From contig JANXAD010000002.1 of the NCBI GenBank assembly GCA_025062245.1, forward strand, positions 1-64,000: a stretch of DNA of 64,000 nt. The letters run 5' to 3'. This stretch comes from Thermodesulfobacteriaceae bacterium. GTDB taxonomy: Bacteria; Desulfobacterota; Thermodesulfobacteria; Thermodesulfobacteriales; Thermodesulfobacteriaceae. Position 1 is the stretch's first letter. Every line of letters starts with the position of its first letter. Positions 56,113 through 64,000 of the stretch are shown one piece after another. The position numbers and the translations under genes are program-made. The notes below the pieces were generated by a model. It was not told where the DNA came from and did no database searches. It saw only the letters and a list, made by a program, of their open reading frames with translations.

Positions 56113-57142
56113 GTTTCTTTATTCTTTTTATGTTTTGGATAAGTTTTTCCCGAAGTTCTCTTTTTTCAAAAATAACCTTAATAAGTCTTTTTAATTCTTC
56201 TTTATTATTAGCTACAAGGCCTGCTTCATTTTTTTCAAGATAAAGGGCATTGAAGTATTCCTGTCCCGGTAAGGGTTTGTATACTATCATAGGGGTTTCA
56301 GAAGCCAGGGCTTCTGAGGTGGTAAGGCCACCGGCCTTTGAAATTAAAAGATAGGATTTACCTATTAGTTCTGCTATTTGAGTTTGTGAAAGAATCCCAC
56401 TTAAGGGCTTTATTCTTTTAAAAACCTCTTTAGCTTTTTGGTAAAGTCTTCTATCTTCCCCACAGAGTAAAATTATTTCCAAACCCTCAGGTGTTGTCTC
56501 CTCTACCACCTTTCCTATCTCAAAAATAGAAGGAGTCATACCATAAAGACCTGCACTAATAAGAATCAGATTTCTTTCAAGGCTTTTAAATTGGTCAAAT
56601 TCTGGTTGTATGGGTATTCCAGAAACTTCAACCTTTTTACAAATAATACCCTTTTTATAAAGATGGATTTTCATTTCTAAGGTAGGAACAAAATAAAGAT
56701 CAATATAATCATATAACCACTGAACATGGGCTATAAAATCCGTTATAACTACAAAAGTTTTAGGGATAGAAAAGCCCCTTTTTTTAAGATAATAAAACAT
56801 ACCTCCATAAGTGGGATAGACTGCCACTACTCCTGCTGGATCCTCCTTTTTTAAAAGTTCTTTTAGGGTATTTAAACCTGGTTTGATAATAAGCATATTA
56901 AGAGAATTAGCCTTTTCTAAATTATGAGTTTTGTTATAAAAAAATCCGTAAAGATGGGGAAAATATTTCATCATATAAACATAACCTTTAGAAGTTAAAC
57001 GATTAAGAAATGAATTATAAACTTCATATAGATTGATTATCTTAGCGTTAATATTAAAGTGCTCCTCTAAGGATCTTCCAATAGCTTTCGCAACACTATT
57101 GTGACCGCCTCCAAAGGAGGTGGTAAGAATAAGAACTTTCAT
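56054..57142 (-). CDS. glycolipid glycosyltransferase, MGDG synthase-like (GT28)
   Basis: A 362-residue GT-B enzyme related to monogalactosyldiacylglycerol synthase and UgtP. N-domain: ILTTSFGGGHNSVAKAIGRS, and GVVAVYPTYGGMFYYLKKRG. Hinge: CKKVEVSGIPIQPEFDQ. C-domain donor site: LLISKAGGLTTSEALASETP, then MIVYKPLPGQEYFNALYLEK. It should add a sugar to diacylglycerol. Its 3' end overlaps the convergent phosphatidyltransferase gene by 59 bp, an unusually long tail-to-tail overlap. Confidence 0.87.
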   Translation of the reverse strand: MKVLILTTSFGGGHNSVAKAIGRSLEEHFNINAKIINLYEVYNSFLNRLTSKGYVYMMKYFPHLYGFFYNKTHNLEKANSLNMLIIKPGLNTLKELLKKEDPAGVVAVYPTYGGMFYYLKKRGFSIPKTFVVITDFIAHVQWLYDYIDLYFVPTLEMKIHLYKKGIICKKVEVSGIPIQPEFDQFKSLERNLILISAGLYGMTPSIFEIGKVVEETTPEGLEIILLCGEDRRLYQKAKEVFKRIKPLSGILSQTQIAELIGKSYLLISKAGGLTTSEALASETPMIVYKPLPGQEYFNALYLEKNEAGLVANNKEELKRLIKVIFEKRELREKLIQNIKRIKKPNSAYQVAKGIYDELQRED

Positions 57143-57622
57143 AGTTAGAAATTTTAAGTGTTTAATTAATTTTTATACCCAAAGCTTTAAAAGTCAAGTT
57201 AAGAAGATACAAAACTTATCACGTAAGAAGAAGACTCTCTTTATAAAAACTTATAAACCGAAGGGTCTAAAAGAACTGCGTATCCTTTAGTTTTATTATT
57301 TCTTTCTAATTCTAAGAATCCAAGTAGAAAAAAATTGGCAGAAATAAGTTAAGGTTTTTTAAGAGGAGAATATAATTAAAGTTTAAAGATTCCACATAAA
57401 AACTCAATTCCATGTCCTCAATCATAGGATAACCACTCTTTTCTATTCACCTAAAAACTAAATCTAATTTCAAATCTTATTCTTTTTAACTATTAACTTA
57501 TATAACTTAGTTAGGTTTAGACGAATTTTTAGTTTAAGTTTACCGTTTTGATAGAAAATAATTTACTTCCAAAATTAAGTTTTAATGAAGAAATTTAGGT
57601 ATAACTTATATAATAGTTTCAA
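57143..57622. other. intergenic stretch, nothing recognised
   Basis: About 480 bp, A+T-rich, with stops in all frames. I could not align it with the IS remnants or the 160-bp repeats found elsewhere in the window. A promoter for the minus-strand glycosyltransferase should lie at its left end. Confidence 0.5.
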
Positions 57623-58195
57623 TCAGTAAAAAAAATTTTGTGCAGCTTTTAAAAAAATTATTCCGAGAATCACATCTCCTATTACATCTGCAACTACTCC
57701 TATGGGAATTAAAATATTTGTTGGAATTAAAATAATTGTAGAATAACATAATCCAATAATAATAGATGTATAAGAAAATGGCTTTAGTAAACCAAATAAA
57801 TCATGAGAAAGCTGTAAAATTCTTAATCCAAATATGATAAAAACAACTCCTAAAGAGATAATAATGCTTATAAAAAGAATATCAAATATTTTATTTTGGA
57901 AATCAATTAATAATGATAAAATATTAAGAATAGATAAAGTAATATTACCAAAAATCAATATAGAAATGCAGTTATCAACATGGTGAAATCGGAATTTTAA
58001 ATTCAACAACTTTTTAAAAGATAGGTATATGTATATAAATAGTCCAACACTTATAAAAATTAATAACATTTGAAAAAACTTCACTTCAAGTTTATCTACA
58101 GAATGTAAAAACATTAATAATTTAGTAACTGGAATCGTGATAATGGCACTTATAATCGAAAGCCACCCAGCAAATTTAAGTTGAGTTTTTTTCAT
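57623..58195 (-). CDS. hypothetical integral membrane protein
   Basis: About 190 residues with five or six hydrophobic helices (FAGWLSIISAIITIPVTKLL, MLLIFISVGLFIYIYLSF, and others) and few charges. The ATG at 58195 is preferred to the TTG at 58231, which lies inside the upstream gene. Overlaps that gene by 20 bp, suggesting coupling. No family recognised. Confidence 0.6.
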   Translation of the reverse strand: MKKTQLKFAGWLSIISAIITIPVTKLLMFLHSVDKLEVKFFQMLLIFISVGLFIYIYLSFKKLLNLKFRFHHVDNCISILIFGNITLSILNILSLLIDFQNKIFDILFISIIISLGVVFIIFGLRILQLSHDLFGLLKPFSYTSIIIGLCYSTIILIPTNILIPIGVVADVIGDVILGIIFLKAAQNFFY

Positions 58196-58409
58196 AATTT
58201 TTTGACTCTTCGGGCCTCGAAACTTTTTCAATTGCCAAATGCCAGGCTATTTTCGTTACCATACAGGTGTCAATAAAAGTCATAAAACTAATTCCAAGAT
58301 AATCCTTAAGAATTTCTTCAAATTTCTTTTTAAATTCCTGAAACTCCTCTTTAGAAAGTTTGGATAACTCTTCTGTTCCTACAAAAGGAAAAGAAATTAC
58401 CTTTTCCAT
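58176..58409 (-). CDS. small hypothetical protein
   Basis: A 77-residue soluble protein with an excellent ribosome binding site (AGAAGGAGGTAAAATTA before the ATG), so I take it as real. The middle is charged helix (SKLSKEEFQEFKKKFEEILK), followed by GISFMTFIDTCMVTKIAWHL. Operon with the membrane protein downstream. Function unknown. Confidence 0.6.
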   Translation of the reverse strand: MEKVISFPFVGTEELSKLSKEEFQEFKKKFEEILKDYLGISFMTFIDTCMVTKIAWHLAIEKVSRPEESKNYEKNST

Positions 58410-58818
58410 TAATTTTACCTCCTTCTAAGGTTTTTAATTTTTAACTTTAACTACATAATTTCAATTTTGCAAAGGTTTATAATGAGGTAGTATTAGTAGA
58501 AATTGTTTATAAAACCGTGAAGCTAAAGGAAAAATAAAGGAAAGGGAGTTTTTTTTGTTAGAGATTTGAAAGTTGTCAAAAAAATGTGTCTGTTTAAAAA
58601 ATTTTGTCTTTGTCACATATATCGTAACCTCTGCTTTCCTCATAGACTGAAAATAGTCCTCTCCCTCCCTCCTCAAAAGCTTTAACCTACTATTTTATGT
58701 TCTTTACTATATTTGTCGTATATATAGCTTTTCTCACTTTTTAAGGATACTTCAAATACTCAAAATACCTCTTGGGAGTGTTGAGATGAGTGTCTAAGGG
58801 AGGCCGGAGAGAAGATAT

Positions 58819-58980
58819 GGAGTGTAGCAAAGAGGTGTGATTATAGAAGGGAGGAGAGGATATTAAGTGGTGGGGAGGTATGAGATAAGTTAATGGAATT
58901 TAGAGAGGTTTGATTAAGATTAGAGTTTTTAAATGACATTTAGAGATATCAAAAGGATTTTTAGATTCGATTTTTCAAGG
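58819..58980 (+). repeat. degenerate 160-bp repeat, copy 1
   Basis: Aligns over its length with 61921-62083 in the same orientation: TAGCAAAGAG near the left, AGAGGTTTGATTAA in the middle, ATTTTTCAA at the right. No coding frame remains. Probably the end of a decayed mobile element different from the IS481-like and IS3 copies. The rest of 58410-59162 shows nothing I can name. Confidence 0.55.
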
Positions 58981-59162
58981 ATATCATTAAATTTTACTTC
59001 GAGAACAGAGATTTTGTCATTAAATACATTAGTTAAATCGGAATAACTTTGAGCTTTTGCCAAATATTCCTCAAAACCATTTTAAACTTTATAGTATTAT
59101 CTTAGACTAATTTTATCTTTTAAGAGCTTGATTATCTTGTATCACTGAATATTAGGTAAGAG

Positions 59163-59254
59163 CGGAGGAGGAGGGATTTGAACCCCCGGAAGGAGCTTAA
59201 CACTCCTTCAGCCGATTTCGAGTCGGCCCCCTTCGACCACTCGGGCACTCCTCC
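59163..59254 (-). tRNA. tRNA-Ser (anticodon CGA)
   Basis: On the minus strand a 92-nt class II tRNA: acceptor GGAGGAG with CTCCTCC; anticodon loop CTCGAAA between GCCGA and TCGGC, giving anticodon CGA for UCG; a long variable arm (AAGGAG with CTCCTT); and a T arm GGGGG-TTCAAAT-CCCTC. CCA is not encoded. Far richer in G+C than its surroundings, as in thermophiles. Confidence 0.95.
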
Positions 59255-59271
59255 TTTTTAATCTCAATTAA

Positions 59272-59290
59272 AACTCTTTTAAAAAGAGTT
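59272..59290 (-). other. leader hairpin between promoter and tRNA-Ser
   Basis: AACTCTTTTAAAAAGAGTT can fold into a hairpin just 5' of the tRNA on the minus strand. It may be a processing signal or chance A+T palindrome. Confidence 0.3.
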
Positions 59291-59304
59291 CTCCTTTTTA
59301 AATA

Positions 59305-59332
59305 ATTTTAAAAATTCTCTTACCTTCGTCAA
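59305..59332 (-). promoter_or_regulatory. promoter of tRNA-Ser
   Basis: Minus strand: TTGACG (59332-59327), 16 bases, TAAAAT (59310-59305), some 50 bases ahead of the tRNA. The -35 touches the edge of the IS remnant at 59333. Confidence 0.6.
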
Positions 59333-59935
59333 GGGTATGTATGAGTCCATATGATTTGGGACTGCATGTTATTTTTTATATATTCTTAACCATACCATCT
59401 TAACAGTGGCTTATTATCTAAGTCATGGACCTTCTTTCCCATGATACCATATCAAATAATCCACATCAATTCCCTGTTAAAGGCCTCTAAATCTCCAAAA
59501 AACTTCCCCTTCCTTATACTTTATAAAATACTCCTCCAAGGTCCCTCTTTAATTCTTTACCTAACTATTCCCCTTGGGATGCTTTTTTGACTTTACCTTC
59601 CCTAACCGAGGTTTCTTATTTTCTAAATTTCAAAATAAATTCCCCTACTTAAGCTCTTAACGGCTCTAACTCTTCCTCTTTGGTGCTCTTGGCTTAAATA
59701 AATATAGGTGACTTAAAATTTACCACCACTCTTTCTAAAGGTCTTTTCTTCTAGATATATAGTGGTCTTTGAAACTCTCAAGGTAGCTTTAGTAGCTTAA
59801 GGCTTCTTTTATAGAGTTTAACCTTTTAACTTTTTAGCCTCTTTGATAAGATTAAATCCTTCCTTAAGGATAATTTTTTTGCTTTTTAATTTTACTACTT
59901 TTTTATTTTCTCGAAAGAGACTGAACTTATGCAGT
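59333..59935 (-). mobile_element. decayed IS copy, longest of three (IS481-like transposase remnant)
   Basis: Minus strand, from GCATAAGTTC near 59931 to GGACTCATACATA at about 59333. Broken frames still give transposase text: TKATLRVSKTTIYL (helix-turn-helix), RAPKRKS-like, then at the 3' end EAFNRELMWII.WYHGKKVHD, LDNKPLLRWYG, and CSPKSYGLIH. These recall the DDE core end of IS481-type transposases (FNR...YN..RPH..L...P..Y). Unlike the other two copies it keeps the sequence after AACAGGG. Numerous stops make it inactive. Confidence 0.7.
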
Positions 59936-60026
59936 GATGGCAGGGAGGGGGAGGGTAAAATTAATTATAAAAGAAATTCATAAATTTTATTGAAAATTTT
60001 AATAAATAAGTTATTTTAAAAAACTA

Positions 60027-60914
60027 ATGATAGATTTAAAAAAATTGGAAGTTTTTATTAAAGTTTATGAGATAGGTAACTTTTCTAAGGTTTCCCAACT
60101 TCTTTATCTTTCTCAACCTACTATCACTATTCATATTAAAGACTTAGAGGAAACTTTTGGGGTTAAGCTTTTAGATCGTCATACCAGAAAGGTTATTCCT
60201 ACCAAGGCAGGAAAGCTGGTTTATGAGTATGGTAAAGAAATTCTTAATCTTTTTAAAAAGATGGAGAAAGATCTTTTACCTTTTAAAGAAGAGGAGGGAG
60301 GACTTATAGAATTAGGAGGAAGCACTATCCCTGGACACTATCTTTTACCTAAAATCATAAGAGAATTTAAAAAGCTTTATCCCAAGATTATGATATTTTT
60401 AAAGGTGGGAGATACAGAAGAAATTATAGAAAAGGTCTGGTCTGGGTTCTTAGAATTTGGTGTGGTAGGGGCCATGATAAAAAATAAAGATTTAATTTTT
60501 AAACCCTGTTTTCAAGATCAAATTGTTCTAATTTCTCCCCTTTCTTTTAAAGGGACAGAAATAGAGCTTAAAGAAATTTATGAAATTCCTCTTATTAAAA
60601 GAGAGGAGGGTTCGGGTACTTGGAAAACGGTGGTAGAAGCTTTGGAGAAAGAAGGGATAGAGGTCTTTCGGTTAAATCTGGTAGGTGAGATGGGTTCAAC
60701 AGAAGCCGTAAAAGAAGCAGTAAAATCTGAATTAGGCTGGGGTTTTGTTTCCCTTAGAGCCGTAGAACTTGAAACTAAACTAAATCTTTTAAAAGTCGTT
60801 TCTATTAAAAATTTTAAAATTTTTCGCAACTTTTACTTAATCTATCCTAAATTTAAAAATTTTACTCCTTCAGCTAAACTCTTTTTAGAGTTCTTTCAAA
60901 AAAACACCCTTTAA
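60027..60914 (+). CDS. LysR-family regulator, resembling the selenium-metabolism-associated group
   Basis: A 295-residue regulator with an N-terminal winged helix (LEVFIKVYEIGNFSKVSQLL, SQPTITIHIKDLEETFGVKL, then LDRHTRKVIPTKAGKLVYEY) and a periplasmic-binding-fold effector domain from about 90. The stretch LGGSTIPGHYLLPKIIREFK and the following KVGDTEEII resemble a LysR subgroup often annotated as selenium-metabolism-associated. That link is a recollection of sequence pattern, not a search result; CysB/CysL-type sulfur regulators are alternatives. It lies 12 kb from the yedE/DsrE genes. No clear Shine-Dalgarno. Converges with the YkgJ-like gene. Confidence 0.85.
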   Translation: MIDLKKLEVFIKVYEIGNFSKVSQLLYLSQPTITIHIKDLEETFGVKLLDRHTRKVIPTKAGKLVYEYGKEILNLFKKMEKDLLPFKEEEGGLIELGGSTIPGHYLLPKIIREFKKLYPKIMIFLKVGDTEEIIEKVWSGFLEFGVVGAMIKNKDLIFKPCFQDQIVLISPLSFKGTEIELKEIYEIPLIKREEGSGTWKTVVEALEKEGIEVFRLNLVGEMGSTEAVKEAVKSELGWGFVSLRAVELETKLNLLKVVSIKNFKIFRNFYLIYPKFKNFTPSAKLFLEFFQKNTL

Positions 60915-60930
60915 AAGGGTTTAATCTTTT
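60906..60930. terminator. probable bidirectional terminator between LysR and YkgJ-like genes
   Basis: ACCCTTTAAAAGGGT (60906-60920) is an inverted repeat spanning the overlapping stop codons of the two convergent genes, followed on the plus strand by TTAATCTTTTT. Confidence 0.45.
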
Positions 60931-61723
60931 TGACCGAGGGAGCTTCTTTTTTCTTTTTTATTAAATTTTCTCCAAAAAGTACAGTCTTTAACCACTTAAA
61001 GCCAAACTGTAAAAGCTTTAGATCATCATCTTTTATTTCTTCAAGCTCCTTTTCTGAAACCTCAAAAATTTCTAAAAATTTACTCTCTAAGATAAAAGTT
61101 CTAAATCTTTCAGGATTACTACTTACCATAAAAAAGAGCTGCAGACTTTTTTCTGGAACCTCTATGGGGCCGAGGGATTCTTTTTTCATAATAATTTCTG
61201 CCCATTCTTTAATGGGTTCCTCTGTTTCGGGAATACCTTGAGAAATTCTATATTCTTCCACTGTCATTTCAGTTCCTGAGTCTAAACCTTGACAAAATCC
61301 TTCTTTAACTAAATAGTAAACTTCTTCGTTTTTTCTTTCATCCTTGTTTCTGAAAATTCCAAGACCAAGAGGATAATATCTGCAAGCTAAAGGACGAACT
61401 TCATATATGGAACAACCTCCCTCAATTAAGAAAGGACAGGTTTTATCCTCGTTATCTTGCATTTTAACCCGCACAATAGGAAGTTTTGAGCGAGGAAGAA
61501 TAAAAGGTTCGGTATAGAGAAGTAAAAATTCATCGGTGCTAAGTTTGAGATAGTCGCGAATTCTAAGAATGTCATAGGGAGTAAGAGGTAGAAATAAGTC
61601 TGAACAACAAAGTTTGAAACAAGGAACCCCTGGATAACATTGAAAAACAAACTTAGACTGAGGAGTAAGTCTTATAGGAACAATAATTTTGTCAAGCCCT
61701 CTTAAACCAGTTAAGGTTTCCAT
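60911..61723 (-). CDS. YkgJ-family CxxxxxCxxxCC metal-cluster protein
   Basis: A 270-residue protein. The N-terminal half is the YkgJ-type zinc/iron-chelating domain with eight cysteines: CYPGVPCFKLCC, then CPFLIEGGCSIYEVRPLACR followed by YYPLG, and a later Cys in VKEGFCQGL. LTPYDILRIRDYLKLSTDEF between the motifs is usual. The C-terminal half is helical and charged, with no known domain. Such proteins are common in sulfate reducers, with unknown function; a metal or Fe-S cofactor is likely. Tail overlap of 4 bp with the LysR gene. Confidence 0.85.
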   Translation of the reverse strand: METLTGLRGLDKIIVPIRLTPQSKFVFQCYPGVPCFKLCCSDLFLPLTPYDILRIRDYLKLSTDEFLLLYTEPFILPRSKLPIVRVKMQDNEDKTCPFLIEGGCSIYEVRPLACRYYPLGLGIFRNKDERKNEEVYYLVKEGFCQGLDSGTEMTVEEYRISQGIPETEEPIKEWAEIIMKKESLGPIEVPEKSLQLFFMVSSNPERFRTFILESKFLEIFEVSEKELEEIKDDDLKLLQFGFKWLKTVLFGENLIKKKKEAPSVKKIKPF

Positions 61724-61920
61724 AGTTTAAACCTCTTTCAAATTTCTTATATTTTATTATAATTTAGCCCTTGGCAAAATTCAATGGTTTAATAGAGATT
61801 TAAGATAAAATTACAGAAAAAAACAAGGATTTTCTTTTAAGGGTATATAAAAAAGATTTCTTAAGTTTTCAAGAGGATAAAATCTTCTCTATCAGGAGCT
61901 TCCTGTTAAGCTTCATTTAG

Positions 61921-62083
61921 GAATATAGCAAAGAGAAAGGTTTAGGGAGTAAAAGAGGCTCTCAAGTTAGTTAGGGAGTGAAGAGGAAGTTAAAGGAATT
62001 TTAAGAGGTTTGATTAATATTTAAGAATTTTTTAGTGAAATTTAGATATACCAAAAAATTTGTAGGCTGAATTTTTCAAAGGT
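61921..62083 (+). repeat. degenerate 160-bp repeat, copy 2
   Basis: Direct-orientation match to 58819-58980 (see that entry). It fills much of the 383 bp gap between the YkgJ-like gene and panC; the remaining part shows no feature. Confidence 0.55.
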
Positions 62084-62106
62084 CTCTATAATCTTTTTTA
62101 AAAACT

Positions 62107-62952
62107 TTAAGGAGAAATTATTTTATTATCAATAAGTCTCGTTTTTCCTACCCATACCGCTAAGGCACAAAGGATGGGTTTTTCAACTTTTTCTACAGGT
62201 TCTAAAGTTTCAGGGTCAACTAATTCAATATATTGAACTTGAGTATAGGGAAAGGAAGAAATTAATTCTTTCAATTTTTTCTTTATTTCTTTACTTTCTT
62301 TTTCTCCTCTTTTTATAAGTTCTTCAGCTAAGTTTAAAGCTTTATAAAGAGAAAGAGCCGAGATTCTTTCCTCAGAGGAAAGATAGGTATTTCTTGAACT
62401 CATAGCTAGTCCGTCTTTTTCTCTAACGGTTGGGCATCCTATAATTTTTACTTCCAAGTTTAAGTCTTTAACCATTTGTTGGATTACTTTTAGTTGCTGA
62501 TAATCCTTTTCTCCAAAGATAGCCCAATCAGGTTCTATGATATTAAAAAGTTTTAAAACTACCGTGGTGACTCCTTTAAAGTGTCCAGGCCTAAAAGCTC
62601 CACAAAGACCTTGAGTAAGCTGGGTAACTTCTACATAGGTTTGAAAATTGGAGGGGTACATTTCTTCTGCTAAGGGAACAAAAACCGTATCTACTCCTTC
62701 TTTTTCAAGAAGTGCTTTATCTCTTTCTAAATCCCGTGGATATTCTCTAAAATCCTCCTTAGGACCAAATTGTAGGGGATTTACAAAAATACTTACCACC
62801 GTTTTATCTCCCAAGGCTTTAGCCTTTCTTACCAGACTTAGGTGTCCTTCGTGCAAATAGCCCATAGTGGGAACCAAAGCAATCCTTAGTTTTTTTTCCT
62901 TCCAGCTTCTTATCAAGTTTTTCATTTCAGAAATTTTTTCAATTATTTTCAT
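62107..62952 (-). CDS. panC: pantothenate synthetase
   Basis: A 281-residue enzyme condensing pantoate and beta-alanine with ATP. Motifs: ALVPTMGYLHEGHLSLVRKA (HIGH-type ATP site), VSIFVNPLQFGPKEDFREYP, GAFRPGHFKGVTTVVLKLFN, IFGEKDYQQLKVIQQMVKDL, and the KMSKS-like MSSRNTYLSSEER. The C-terminal dimerisation part ends AVWVGKTRLIDN. It overlaps the upstream transpeptidase gene by 4 bp. Confidence 0.97.
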   Translation of the reverse strand: MKIIEKISEMKNLIRSWKEKKLRIALVPTMGYLHEGHLSLVRKAKALGDKTVVSIFVNPLQFGPKEDFREYPRDLERDKALLEKEGVDTVFVPLAEEMYPSNFQTYVEVTQLTQGLCGAFRPGHFKGVTTVVLKLFNIIEPDWAIFGEKDYQQLKVIQQMVKDLNLEVKIIGCPTVREKDGLAMSSRNTYLSSEERISALSLYKALNLAEELIKRGEKESKEIKKKLKELISSFPYTQVQYIELVDPETLEPVEKVEKPILCALAVWVGKTRLIDNKIISP

Positions 62953-63809
62953 TTCTGAGTTTCCATAAGATAAATTTTTGAGATAACTAAATTTTTAAGG
63001 AATTCTTCTTCAGAGGCTCCAAAGGTTCCATCTGCCTTACTATTTAATTCCTTAACCAATTTATTTTCTTTCCATTCTTGAAAGGTTAAATATTTTAAAC
63101 CTCTAAAGTATTTTTTTAAAATGAATTTATAATAGGTAGAATTATCTATTTTAAAGGAAACCTCCCCTTCAAAAAATTCTAAGGGCTTTACTTCCTTAGG
63201 ATAAACCAGCTTTTCTAAAATGCCGTATAAACTCTTGGAAGAGTTAAGGATAAAAACTTTCTGATTAAAACTTATTAAATTCAAAAGTTTAAGAAGATCT
63301 TCGTTAGAAAGGGCAATACAACCCTTAGTCCAGTTATAATTTTTATAGGTTCGTCCCTTCTTTTTTTCTTCTTTAAAAGCTCCTCCTCCGTGAATACCGA
63401 TTTCAGTCCCCAAAGGGCTAAGAACCCTTCTTTTTTGAGAAAAGAGATTGGAAAATTTTTCAAATTGATAGGTAGTTAATAAGCCCTGATAATATGCCCA
63501 AGCTAAATCATTAAGATTAGGATAATTAAGCTCAACGAAGTATAAATATTGAGAAGAGGTTCTCCAATTTAAGATTTCATAGACCCCTTCAGGGGTTAGG
63601 AAATCTCCTTTTTTTTGTTTAGGAAGTTCACTTTTTAACCCCCAACCTATCTCAAAGGTGGTCACAATTTTTTCTTGATCCATTACCTTAAGTAAATTAG
63701 TAGTTTTGTCTATAAGGATATAATAAGAGGAAGAATTTTTAGAAAGAGCCGGAACATTTTTAAAAATGCAGAGCCATAGAAAAACTATTGAATAAAAAAT
63801 CTTTTTCAT
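62949..63809 (-). CDS. L,D-transpeptidase (YkuD domain), exported
   Basis: A 286-residue protein with a signal peptide (FYSIVFLWLCIFKNVPALS). The YkuD catalytic domain spans about 25-200: SYYILIDKTTNLLKVMDQEK at the start, GDFLTPEGVYEI, EIGIHGGG with the conserved His, and NWTKGCIALSNEDLLKLL with the catalytic Cys. It should make 3-3 peptidoglycan cross-links or attach proteins to the wall, using the diaminopimelate made with DapL. The C-terminal 80 residues are not recognised. Lies 11 bp after the partial gene at the window end. Confidence 0.9.
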   Translation of the reverse strand: MKKIFYSIVFLWLCIFKNVPALSKNSSSYYILIDKTTNLLKVMDQEKIVTTFEIGWGLKSELPKQKKGDFLTPEGVYEILNWRTSSQYLYFVELNYPNLNDLAWAYYQGLLTTYQFEKFSNLFSQKRRVLSPLGTEIGIHGGGAFKEEKKKGRTYKNYNWTKGCIALSNEDLLKLLNLISFNQKVFILNSSKSLYGILEKLVYPKEVKPLEFFEGEVSFKIDNSTYYKFILKKYFRGLKYLTFQEWKENKLVKELNSKADGTFGASEEEFLKNLVISKIYLMETQK

Positions 63810-63820
63810 TTTTTGAAAAC

Positions 63821-64000
63821 TTAATAGGCATATAATTTTCCGTATGGTCTGTGAGTGTAGGGAATAATCTTAATGAAATCAGCTTTAAAAATTTCAGAAA
63901 GATTGAGGTTAAAATCTTCACAGTATTCTTTAAGGTGAGTTTCTAAGAGTTTTTCATCTTCAGAAGTAAGAGGATAGGGTTTAAGGCCTGCTCCTAAGAA
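63821..64000 (-). CDS. 3' end of an unknown protein gene, cut by window edge
   Basis: On the minus strand the frame is open from the window edge and ends with TAA at 63821-63823. The 59 residues include FLGAGLKPYPLTSEDEKLLE, IFKADFIKIIPYTHRP and the C-terminus YGKLYAY. Codon use is like the neighbours, and the 11-bp gap to the transpeptidase gene suggests one operon. No family recognised from this piece. Confidence 0.65.
   Translation of the reverse strand, partial: FLGAGLKPYPLTSEDEKLLETHLKEYCEDFNLNLSEIFKADFIKIIPYTHRPYGKLYAY

Noticed and set aside
58461-58676. Minus-strand ORF of 71 codons
   Set aside because: No ribosome binding site, lies in a decayed repeat-rich region, no protein-like conservation pattern.

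Overview
The window is a G+C-poor chromosomal segment of a Gram-negative, anaerobic, probably thermophilic bacterium. The best guess is a Thermodesulfobacterium-like member of the Thermodesulfobacteriota. This rests on gene content: a complex I without its NADH module, myo-inositol-1-phosphate synthase, LL-diaminopimelate aminotransferase, PEP synthase beside other gluconeogenic genes, LPS kinases, and one tRNA much richer in G+C than its surroundings. The genus is inference, not proof. Most genes sit in tight operons with 1-4 bp overlaps.

Layout. 1-6.4 kb: end of a GGDEF-EAL protein, an unknown protein, a phosphate-selective-type porin, a CsgG-like protein, and a lipoprotein-pgpA-MFS operon. 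6.5-13 kb: ppsA, a secreted protein, an FtsB-like protein, a compact structured RNA leader, ribH, pgk, and a tpiA fused to a CoA-binding domain. 13-23.5 kb: a 16-Cys ferredoxin followed by nuoABCDHIJKLMN and a strong terminator. 23.5-28.8 kb: a flagellar hook operon (fliK, flgD, two flgE-type hook genes) with a good sigma-54 site in front and a FliA-type site before the second hook gene. 28.9-36.3 kb: hemL, ilvC, a decayed IS, a B12/radical-SAM fusion, DUF429, mreB and a lytic transglycosylase. 36.3-47.2 kb (minus strand): folK (apparently with an AUU start), dapL, ino1, gyrA, plsC, trpG, trpE, hisS, tusA-like, yedE-like.

47.4 kb: a divergent DsrE-like gene is interrupted by one in-frame TGA at the usual CxxC cysteine. 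A hairpin follows at the right distance, and the family alignment resumes after the TGA. I read it as a selenoprotein beside selenium-metabolism-type yedE/tusA genes. 48-54.6 kb: a very A+T-rich island for LPS or surface glycan (GT-C, GT2, GT4, a WaaP-like kinase, a double-kinase protein, GT2), bracketed by decayed IS remnants. 54.6-60 kb: an IS3 remnant, a CDP-alcohol phosphatidyltransferase, an MGDG-synthase-like glycosyltransferase, two unknown small genes, tRNA-Ser(CGA) and a third copy of a decayed IS. 60-64 kb: a LysR regulator resembling the selenium-associated group, a YkgJ-type protein, panC, an L,D-transpeptidase, and the 3' end of an unknown gene running off the window.

The most interesting points are the TGA-containing DsrE-like gene with its yedE/tusA neighbours, and the pseudoknot-capable RNA upstream of ribH. 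Next come the tpiA-CoA-binding fusion, the ferredoxin-headed complex I, the FliA-type promoter on the second hook gene, the double LPS-kinase protein, and three copies of one IS family, two of which share a 3' deletion junction.
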